Both the position numbers and the translations under genes were made by a program. Below, one piece after another: positions 1 through 4,852 of a DNA stretch of 5,076 nucleotides. Numbering within the stretch: position 1 is the stretch's first letter; each line of letters opens with the position of its first letter. Origin of the DNA: Prevotellaceae bacterium (lineage in GTDB: Bacteria; Bacteroidota; Bacteroidia; Bacteroidales; UBA932); the NCBI GenBank assembly GCA_031273285.1, contig JAISSE010000245.1:1-5076 (forward strand), in the 5' to 3' direction. The notes below the pieces were generated by a model. That model saw only the letters and a program-made list of their open reading frames with translations, had not been told where the DNA came from and made no database searches.

Positions 1-234
1 GTCATTATTCAGGTTTCGTATTTCAAATACACCCGAAGACGCTACGGAACGGGGAAACGGATATTCAAAATGACGCCTCTGCATCATCATTACCAGAAAG
101 CGGGAGATTCGGGGATTGAGGCGCGCATACAAAGACCGCTTCAGCCCCTGCCTGAATCCAAAATCACCGTCCGCTTCTGGATTATCGCAATACTGCTGGC
201 TGTGATTACTGTCGTTACGCTGAAAATACGGTAA
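1..234 (+). CDS. mraY: Phospho-N-acetylmuramoyl-pentapeptide-transferase (MraY), C-terminal 77 residues, 5' end cut by window edge
   Basis: MraY is the integral membrane enzyme that transfers phospho-MurNAc-pentapeptide from the UDP precursor to undecaprenyl phosphate, making lipid I on the cytoplasmic face. Frame 1 is open from the first base to TAA at 232-234. The fragment holds the family's hallmark near residues 23-31, FKMTPLHHH, whose histidines belong to the active-site region, followed by Y-Q-K. A loop of about 20 residues ([20 protein letters not shown]) follows, then KITVRFWII and a last membrane helix ending TVVTLKIR. The short-loop enzymes of Proteobacteria have only a few residues here; the longer loop fits Bacteroidales. 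The reading frame ends at the normal family C-terminus, so this looks like an intact gene cut only by the window. In many Bacteroidota mraY is followed by murD in the division and cell wall cluster; here it is followed by repeats and a convergent gene instead. Confidence 0.95.
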   Translation, partial: VIIQVSYFKYTRRRYGTGKRIFKMTPLHHHYQKAGDSGIEARIQRPLQPLPESKITVRFWIIAILLAVITVVTLKIR

Positions 235-289
235 AGGGATGAACGATGAACTATAAACGATGAACTATAAACTATAAACTATAAGGGAT
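234..289 (+). repeat. Heptad tandem repeat array A (RAACTAT-type), directly after the mraY stop
   Basis: Eight consecutive 7-base units can be laid out starting with the last base of the mraY stop codon: AAGGGAT, GAACGAT, GAACTAT, AAACGAT, GAACTAT, AAACTAT, AAACTAT, AAGGGAT. The six inner units follow RAAC(T/G)AT; the two outer ones are the diverged form AAGGGAT, which appears once more at 305-311. The orientation matches the array at 491-560 when each is read in the sense direction of the gene it follows. The function is unknown; the units carry no protein-coding signal. Confidence 0.85.
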
Positions 290-337
290 ACGGAATAAAT
301 AACTAAGGGATGAAAAATAAATAATGTATAACGGTTT

Positions 338-354
338 TGATGTCGAAGACATCA
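338..354. repeat. Small perfect hairpin in the mraY/MBOAT intergenic region
   Basis: TGATGTC at 338-344 and GACATCA at 348-354 are perfect inverted repeats separated by the three bases GAA. The stem is 7 bp. No T-run follows on either strand, so it does not look like an intrinsic terminator. It could be a protein-binding palindrome or part of a dispersed repeat; nothing in the sequence decides this. Confidence 0.45.
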
Positions 355-393
355 TATGTTGATAGAAAAACGATGTTGTGTTTGAATTTTTAA

Positions 394-430
394 CACAAAG
401 GGCGCAAAGAAAGGCACAAAGTTCACAAAG
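394..430. repeat. CRCAAAG short repeat cluster
   Basis: Four copies of CRCAAAG begin at 394, 403, 415 and 424 (CACAAAG, CGCAAAG, CACAAAG, CACAAAG), spaced 9, 12 and 9 bases. Linkers are GG, AAAGG and TT. I recall similar CACAAAG-rich intergenic strings from Bacteroidota and cyanobacterial genomes, but this was not checked. It appears non-coding and has no assigned role. Confidence 0.55.
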
Positions 431-490
431 GGCAAATAACAGACTGTTATATGTTTTTATTTCGTGTTCCTAAACTGTGAGCGATGAACC

Positions 491-560
491 ATAGTTTATA
501 GTTCATAGTTTATAGTTCATAGTTTATAGTTTATAGTTCATAGTTCATAGTTCATAGTTC
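491..560 (-). repeat. Heptad tandem repeat array B, ten perfect ATAGTTY units, directly after the MBOAT stop
   Basis: Ten uninterrupted 7-base units fill 491-560 on the + strand: the last base is T,C,T,C,T,T,C,C,C,C in order and the first six bases (ATAGTT) are invariant. Read on the - strand the unit is RAACTAT, and the array begins one base after the TAA of the MBOAT gene (562-564). The only variation is a transition at one position, which suggests recent expansion by slippage or active homogenisation. Positions 519-560 are the inverted counterpart of 241-282 with three mismatches in 42. Confidence 0.92.
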
Positions 561-561
561 C

Positions 562-2052
562 TTAAAAGCGGAAATAGATAAACGCCAATATATCCGACGA
601 CTTAATCTGCATTATGAACACAATCACGACGGCTACGGCGACAGCTTTCCAGATTAGCGGCATCCGGACAATATGGCTGATAAATTTGTTTTCCATACTT
701 TTGGGCGTAAAATGCAGGACAAAGCCGACAATCATGGCAACGAAGACCGTTGTGTAGCCTTTCACCAAATCGACAAATATTTCGGGATGAAAGAAAGTGA
801 ATATCTGTTTCAGCATACTTGTCGCGGTTTCAAATGTTTCGGCTCTGAAAAATATCCACGAGAAACAGACAAAATGGAAGGTAAATACCGTTCCGAGCAC
901 CCTCCCGACCGGTTTCATCTTGCTGCCGGAAGACTTCATGCCCGGAAACAGTCCCATCAGCCATTTGTGTATCGCCAGACCGACACCGTGGATAGCGCCC
1001 CAGCATATAAATCGCAACGAGGGTCCGTGCCATAATCCTCCGAGCAGCATTGTGATGATCAGATTGATGTACGTGCGAATCTTTCCCCTGCGGTTACCGC
1101 CCAGCGAGATGTACAGATAATCGCGCAGCCACGACGAAAGCGAGATGTGCCACCGTCGCCAGAATTCGGTTATCGAGGCAGACTGGTACGGCGAATCGAA
1201 ATTGATGTTGAACCGGAATCCCAGCAGCAAAGCGATACCGATAGCCATGTCGGAATAGCCCGAAAAATCGCAGTATATCTGGAGTGCATATCCGTATAAT
1301 CCGAACAGATTTTCGATGCCGGAATACAGGTTGGGATTGTCGAAAATCCTGTCCGTAAAATTCACGCTTATATAGTCCGACAGTACGGCTTTTTTGAACA
1401 GTCCGGCGATAATCAGGAATATCCCCCGTCCGAACATTTCGTTATCGACAAACAGCGGTTTCCTTATCTGCGGTATGAAATCCTTTGCCCGCACTATGGG
1501 TCCCGCGACCAGCTGCGGAAAAAACGAGATATAGAAGGCGAAATCCCGTATATTGTCCAGAGGCGTCAACTGTTTTCGATAAACGTCAATCGTATAGCTC
1601 ATCGACTGAAAAGTGAAAAACGAAATTCCCACCGGAAGAAATATGTCGAAAGGCGAAAAATCATGCCCCGTCAGTCCGCAGTACATCTCGTAAAAGAAAT
1701 TGGTGTACTTGAAATAACAGAGCATCCCAAGGTTTGCGGTGATACTGAGCGCCATCAGCAGTTTCCGTTTCGCCCTGTTTTCGGTAAAGTGCATTTCGCG
1801 GGCGGCAAAGAAATCCCACACCGTTACGAACATCATTATCAGAAAGTATATTCCGCTCGACTTGTAATAAAAGTAGTACGAAAACAGAATTACGTAAACA
1901 ATCCTGTAACTGTTTTCCTTCCTCAGTTTTATATATACAAACAGGAACGCAAGGAAAAGAAACAGAAAGAACCCGCTGTTGAATATCATCGGCGCATCGC
2001 GGTCGTAAACGAACAGCCGTAAAAATTTATCGGGGTCAAAACCGGCAATCAT
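562..2052 (-). CDS. AlgI-like membrane-bound O-acyltransferase (MBOAT) with C-terminal acyl-shuttle hexapeptide
   Basis: A 496-residue polytopic membrane protein of the MBOAT family (AlgI, DltB, PatA relatives), which moves an acyl group, usually acetyl, from a cytoplasmic donor across the membrane toward an envelope polymer. Visible marks are hydrophobic segments through most of the length, LPVGISFFTFQSMSYTID near 139-156, FFPQLVAGPI near 177-186, the family core FWRRWHISLSSWLRDYLY at 297-314, and WHG at 341-343 followed by WGAIHG at 351-356. His342 and His355 are candidates for the invariant MBOAT histidines. The length is normal for AlgI-like proteins. The last six residues are FIYFRF, matching the C-terminal hexapeptide described for MBOAT systems in which a tyrosine (here Tyr493) carries the acyl group to a partner serine enzyme. 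The start ATG overlaps the stop of the upstream SGNH gene as ATGA, pointing to translational coupling. The polymer acylated, peptidoglycan or a surface polysaccharide, is not shown. Confidence 0.93.
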   Translation of the reverse strand: MIAGFDPDKFLRLFVYDRDAPMIFNSGFFLFLFLAFLFVYIKLRKENSYRIVYVILFSYYFYYKSSGIYFLIMMFVTVWDFFAAREMHFTENRAKRKLLMALSITANLGMLCYFKYTNFFYEMYCGLTGHDFSPFDIFLPVGISFFTFQSMSYTIDVYRKQLTPLDNIRDFAFYISFFPQLVAGPIVRAKDFIPQIRKPLFVDNEMFGRGIFLIIAGLFKKAVLSDYISVNFTDRIFDNPNLYSGIENLFGLYGYALQIYCDFSGYSDMAIGIALLLGFRFNINFDSPYQSASITEFWRRWHISLSSWLRDYLYISLGGNRRGKIRTYINLIITMLLGGLWHGPSLRFICWGAIHGVGLAIHKWLMGLFPGMKSSGSKMKPVGRVLGTVFTFHFVCFSWIFFRAETFETATSMLKQIFTFFHPEIFVDLVKGYTTVFVAMIVGFVLHFTPKSMENKFISHIVRMPLIWKAVAVAVVIVFIMQIKSSDILAFIYFRF

Positions 2053-3350
2053 GTATTCGCTTTTATGTATTGATTATAGGATTTTACAATAGCCTCGAAC
2101 AGCAGTTCTCCCTGATATTCGTACCCTCTTTGCGTCAGATGGATTCTGTCGCGCACCATCAGTTTTTTCTTGTTCCACTCCGGTGCGGAACCTTTGCCTC
2201 CCGTTATGTTGTACAAATCCCAGTAGGGATAGCCGTTTTTTTCAGCGAAATCGACAATAATATCTCTCACTTTCCCGATTTTGCCGTTGGCGACGGTCGG
2301 GGTTCGTCTGCCGGCGCGGGCATACGTTTCCGCCGGCGTGGTAAACAACACGATTGTGTTCGGCGACGAATGCCGTATGTGAAACACAAGCTCCGAAATG
2401 TCCGAATACAGCCGGTATTCGTCGATTGCTCCGATTGCCTCGTTCGTTCCCATCGACAGTATCACAAGGTCGGGATTCAGCGACGCAACCTGCCCGTAAA
2501 AATCGTCCGTACACAGGCTGTAGCTGCAGAATTTCGCGCCGTTGATTCCTATCGAATTGTAAAAAACGCCTCTTTTCCCGTTGGACAGGTGAAATCCGGA
2601 AAAGGAAATTTCCTTTTCGGGAGAGATGAAGTTTATTTCCGCACTGTTGGTGAGGCTGTCGAGCAGGAAGGATTTTGCGAACGAACCGATTGTATCCGTT
2701 TCCGTAACATCGGGATGCAGCAGGTAGACATCCGCCTTTTCGAGATTGCAGTAAGCCGTTATTCTGTTGAAATCCCATTCGCCCTGAAACGATTCGTCGA
2801 CGGTAAGAATATCGGCATCCGCCGCAAAATCCTTTACCTGCAGCCCCATGCCGGTTATTCCTATCGGTATGTCATTGGGTTTGACGACAAACGAATGCTG
2901 CCAGCGGTTCGTCGAATTTATCTTGTAATGACGTCCGTTGTTGCTTTTCATCAGTTTGTGCGGCGCAATCAAGCCTCTGCCCGGATTGCCGAAATAATGA
3001 TTCATCAGTTTGCGCACGGTGCCGGTGAAAAAATCGGCTTGAATGTGGGAATCGCCCATGTGCACTATCGAAACGGTACTGACGGAATCGCCCGCGGATG
3101 ACCTCAGAGAACTTAATCGCCCGAAAAAATCATGCAGAACGCCGGCACTATCGACAATCTCGTTGGGCGCGGCTTTGGGAAAACCGTATTTGAGGGACGG
3201 CTGATAAACAATGGTATCTGTCGCCATATTTCCGGCGGTTTCGTCATATTTCCGGCTGTTCGCCGAAATCGAAACGGTTACGGTCTGATACACGAAAATC
3301 GCCAAAGTTGCGCAAACTGCTGTCCCGTATTTTTTCAATATCCTCATCAT
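2049..3350 (-). CDS. SGNH/GDSL-family hydrolase or acyltransferase, partner of the MBOAT protein
   Basis: A 433-residue protein with an N-terminal hydrophobic segment (about residues 9-30, after KK) that acts as signal peptide or membrane anchor and places the enzyme in the periplasm. The SGNH blocks are present: VHMGDSHIQ at 97-104 with predicted nucleophile Ser101, GINGA at 268-272 with the block II glycine, SMGTNEA at 299-305 with Asn303, and DRIHLT at 401-406 with Asp401 and His404. The long spacing between blocks I and II suggests an inserted domain. Such proteins next to AlgI-like MBOATs transfer or remove acyl groups on polysaccharide; here it probably receives the acyl group from the MBOAT. 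I chose the ATG at 3348-3350 (an equally possible ATG follows at once). The frame extends to a TTG at 3380, but that codon lies inside the -7 promoter box and cannot be the start of this transcript. It is the first gene of the two-gene operon. Confidence 0.88.
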   Translation of the reverse strand: MMRILKKYGTAVCATLAIFVYQTVTVSISANSRKYDETAGNMATDTIVYQPSLKYGFPKAAPNEIVDSAGVLHDFFGRLSSLRSSAGDSVSTVSIVHMGDSHIQADFFTGTVRKLMNHYFGNPGRGLIAPHKLMKSNNGRHYKINSTNRWQHSFVVKPNDIPIGITGMGLQVKDFAADADILTVDESFQGEWDFNRITAYCNLEKADVYLLHPDVTETDTIGSFAKSFLLDSLTNSAEINFISPEKEISFSGFHLSNGKRGVFYNSIGINGAKFCSYSLCTDDFYGQVASLNPDLVILSMGTNEAIGAIDEYRLYSDISELVFHIRHSSPNTIVLFTTPAETYARAGRRTPTVANGKIGKVRDIIVDFAEKNGYPYWDLYNITGGKGSAPEWNKKKLMVRDRIHLTQRGYEYQGELLFEAIVKSYNQYIKANT

Positions 3351-3377
3351 AATCTCATTCACGGCTATACCGGCGCG

Positions 3378-3407
3378 CAAAGGTAAGAATAATTTTTATA
3401 ACCGAAA
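3378..3407 (-). promoter_or_regulatory. Bacteroidetes-type promoter of the SGNH-MBOAT operon
   Basis: On the - strand TACCTTTG (3385 down to 3378) matches the Bacteroidetes -7 consensus TAnnTTTG. TTTC (3407 down to 3404) lies 18 bases upstream and is one base off the -33 consensus TTTG. Transcription would begin near 3371, leaving a leader of about 20 bases before the ATG at 3350. No operator is evident. Confidence 0.72.
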
Positions 3408-3499
3408 CGCGCAACGCAAAAAAAGGGTGCATTTGGCTGCGTTGACTGCGTCGATTTGCATTTGCTTATAATCTTTATTATCGAATCCTCCGCCACGAT

Positions 3500-3600
3500 A
3501 TTGTAGAGACGCGGCGCGCCACGTCTCTACAGCGACATTGCGGAAACGGGACACGCGGAGACGTGGCGCGCGGAGACGTGGCACGCCGCGTCTCTACAAT
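3500..3600. mobile_element. 101-bp MITE-like palindromic repeat element
   Basis: The first 28 bases (from ATTGTAGAGACGCGGCG) and the last 28 (ending CGCCGCGTCTCTACAAT) are inverted repeats with one mismatch, at 3517 against 3583. The interior of 45 bases includes the first part of a direct duplication: CGCGGAGACGTGGC occurs at 3554-3567 and 3569-3582, period 15, the second copy running into the right arm. There is no coding capacity, and no target-site duplication is obvious beside the ends. GTAGAGACG palindromes of this kind are, as far as I recall, dispersed in many Bacteroidota and cyanobacteria; a mobilised repeat or a REP-like element is the best reading. It is strongly self-pairing in RNA or single-stranded DNA. 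Confidence 0.75.
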
Positions 3601-3637
3601 GCCGCGGAAAATGTCTGGACCATGATTAAAGGATTTA

Positions 3638-3675
3638 CAGGATTGTCAAACATGCGTAGATTTGAAACAATCCTG
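3638..3675. repeat. Imperfect inverted repeat (CAGGATTGT / ACAATCCTG)
   Basis: CAGGATTGT at 3638-3646 pairs perfectly with ACAATCCTG at 3667-3675. The stem can be extended inward by TCAAA-like against TTTGA-like bases with a two-base bulge. The surroundings (ATTAAAGGATTTACAGGATT) resemble the AATCCT/AGGATT-rich dispersed repeats I associate with Bacteroidota, from memory only. There is no downstream T-run, so it is not a convincing terminator. Confidence 0.5.
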
Positions 3676-3700
3676 AATTTTGACCTATAGACCTGAAATC

Positions 3701-3713
3701 ACGTCTCTACAAT
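3701..3713 (+). repeat. Solo copy of the MITE right end
   Basis: ACGTCTCTACAAT repeats the outer end of the 101-bp element (compare GCGTCTCTACAAT at 3588-3600, and ACGTCTCTACA at 3521-3531). No matching left arm is nearby. It runs straight into the first unit of the 21-bp satellite, overlapping its first three bases. It may be a remnant of a second MITE copy or the junction from which the satellite grew. Confidence 0.6.
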
Positions 3714-4061
3714 ATCGGCGGCGAGTGTTGCAATGCCGTCGGTGAGTGTCGCAATGCCGGCGGCGAGTGTCGCAATGCCATCGGCGAGTCTTGCAATGCC
3801 GGCGGTAAACGTCGCAATGTCATCGACGAGTGTTGCAATGCCGGCGGAGAGTGTTACAATGTCATCGGCGAGTGTCGCAATGTCACCGGCGAGTGTTGCA
3901 ATGCCGGCGGAGAGTATTACAATGCCGGCGGCGAGTGTTACAATGCCGGCGGCAAGTGTTGCAATGCCGGCGGCGAGTGTCGCAATGCCGGCGGCGAGTA
4001 TTGCAATGCCGGCGGCGAGTGTTACAATGTCATCGGCGAGCGTTACAATGTCATCGGCTAA
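3711..4061 (+). repeat. 21-bp tandem repeat (satellite), about 16.7 units
   Basis: Units of exactly 21 bases start at 3711, 3732, 3753 and so on to 4026, giving 16 full units and one partial unit from 4047 to about 4061. The unit contains the core CAATGCCGGCGGCGAGTG plus three more bases. The segment CAATG is invariant from the second unit on; substitutions concentrate in CCGGCG (often TCATCG), in the GTGTT/GTGTC segment and in GCA/ACA. No unit has an insertion or deletion, so the phase is kept for 350 bases. Read as protein it would be a 7-residue repeat, MPAASVA, but all + frames are similarly open and nothing supports translation. The period is close to two turns of B-DNA, and the array ends about 12 bases before the -33 box of the next promoter, so a DNA-binding role is possible. 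Confidence 0.93.
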
Positions 4062-4072
4062 TAGCGAAAAAA

Positions 4073-4102
4073 ATTGTGTATAAAAAAAATATGTTATCTT
4101 TG
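4073..4102 (+). promoter_or_regulatory. Bacteroidetes-type promoter for the unknown gene and the SIR2-like gene
   Basis: TATCTTTG at 4095-4102 matches the -7 consensus TAnnTTTG, and ATTG at 4073-4076 is a -33 box one base off TTTG, spaced 18 bases. The spacer is an A-tract-rich stretch. Transcription would begin near 4109, giving an A+T-rich leader of about 38 bases with no Shine-Dalgarno site, which is common in this phylum. The spacing is the same as in the promoter at 3378-3407. Confidence 0.78.
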
Positions 4103-4146
4103 CGGCATAAAAATGTACAGTTTGTTTTATTAAAATTTTATGTCTT

Positions 4147-4833
4147 ATGAAAGTAACACAGAGTAATTATTTAAACATGGCGAGCGCCGTGGTAACGTTG
4201 TTTGACGGAAAGCCGTCGGCATGGAATACGGTTCCCGTGCTGGCAGGCGGAGTAGAACGGGTACGGAATATTGTTGCGGCAATCCGGGAGGCGGCAATCA
4301 TACAGGGAGAAAACAAGCCCGCGGGACATACTGCCGCTAAAGAACGCTCCCGCGATGAACTGGAAAATCGGATGTATCAAACGGCAGTGCGCGTGAGAAG
4401 TTATGCCGGAGTAACAGCGGATGATGTACTGGCAGAAAAAATGAACGTTTCCCGTACGAGTCTCGACAGAATGAAAACCAACGATTTGCTGACCCTCGCA
4501 CAGGTGATTGCCGACGCTTGCGCCGCCCGTCTGCCTGCATTGAGAGATTACAGGATCGACGAATCGACCGTTGACAGTCTTCGGAAGTGCGCCGATCAGA
4601 CGGCACAGCTCTATGCCCAGCGCGACGTGGTGATCGACCGGCGCATGGAAGCGACCATCCGTCTGGAACAGCTTCTCTCACAGGCGCGCGCCCATCTCAA
4701 AACGCTGGACGACCTCGCGGAAGGATACATCGAAGACGACGCCTTCCTTGCCGCCTACTTCAACGCCCGACGTATTCACGACATCAGAGGGCGAAAGACG
4801 AAACCGGCTGCGAATGAAGAGGAAACAGTCTGA
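4147..4833 (+). CDS. Hypothetical helical protein, 228 residues
   Basis: I do not recognise a named family with certainty, though the opening (MKVTQSNYLNMASAVVTLFDG) and the ending FLAAYFNARRIHDIRG recall uncharacterised proteins common in Bacteroidota. No signal peptide or membrane segment is visible, so it should be cytoplasmic. The composition (rich in Ala, Arg, Leu, Glu and Asp) suggests mostly amphipathic helices: about 30-52, 62-87, 113-131, 142-186 and 195-211. A conserved-looking stretch, NVSRTSLDRMKTNDLL, lies at 99-114. The tail after 214 is charged and probably disordered. The first ATG, 38 bases or so after the predicted transcription start, is the simplest start; an in-frame ATG at 4177 is an alternative. 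The gene has the promoter at 4073-4102 and the satellite just upstream, and a SIR2-like gene 19 bases downstream. Two sampled 60-base lines of its 3' half are about 60% G+C, against about 38% in the next gene. Confidence 0.85.
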   Translation: MKVTQSNYLNMASAVVTLFDGKPSAWNTVPVLAGGVERVRNIVAAIREAAIIQGENKPAGHTAAKERSRDELENRMYQTAVRVRSYAGVTADDVLAEKMNVSRTSLDRMKTNDLLTLAQVIADACAARLPALRDYRIDESTVDSLRKCADQTAQLYAQRDVVIDRRMEATIRLEQLLSQARAHLKTLDDLAEGYIEDDAFLAAYFNARRIHDIRGRKTKPAANEEETV

Positions 4834-4852
4834 AGAAATCTGAATCAGGGGT

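Larger units (their letters stand above)
235..561. other. Gene-free intergenic region between convergent mraY and the MBOAT gene
   Basis: This stretch of 327 bases contains no credible reading frame. It is A+T-rich and holds, in order, heptad array A, a 7-bp-stem hairpin, a CRCAAAG repeat cluster and heptad array B in inverted orientation. No GC-rich hairpin followed by a T-tract is seen, so neither convergent gene has a classic intrinsic terminator. The paired inverted arrays could form a long stem in RNA or cruciform DNA and might serve as a bidirectional 3' end; that is inference. Confidence 0.7.
3386..4146. other. Repeat-rich intergenic region between divergent operons
   Basis: About 760 bases without a credible gene. 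Positions 3408-3499 show nothing recognisable. The rest holds a 101-bp MITE-like element, a second imperfect hairpin, a solo copy of the MITE end, a 21-bp satellite and the promoter of the next gene. The satellite leaves long open frames, but they follow from a stop-free 21-bp unit being repeated and have no ribosome binding site or promoter of their own. A short open frame across the MITE on the - strand is likewise an artefact of its GC-rich palindrome. Confidence 0.75.

Noticed and set aside
338..354. Intrinsic terminator for mraY
   Set aside because: The stem is only 7 bp and no T-tract follows on either strand.
2070..3101. A 343-residue open frame on the + strand
   Set aside because: It is antisense to the SGNH gene, whose - strand frame has full catalytic motifs and a promoter. 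The + strand product has no recognisable domain.
3455..3485. A second + strand promoter around TTGCTTATAATCTTTATT
   Set aside because: It resembles a sigma70 -10 box but does not fit TAnnTTTG, and no gene follows before the repeats.
3396..3584. A 62-residue frame on the - strand
   Set aside because: It runs through the MITE palindrome and the operon promoter, with Arg-rich low-complexity sequence and no family resemblance.
3711..4061. CRISPR array
   Set aside because: Repeats are 21 bp with no unique spacers between them and no cas genes in the window; this is a contiguous satellite.
3733..4083. Open frame for a 116-residue protein made of MPAASVA-like heptads
   Set aside because: It exists only because a stop-free 21-bp unit is repeated. 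Other + frames across the array are open too, there is no promoter or ribosome site, and the start codon is just the ATG present in every unit.
4337..4681. A 114-residue frame on the - strand inside the 228-residue gene
   Set aside because: It is Arg/Ser-rich antisense translation of a G+C-rich gene and lacks a promoter.
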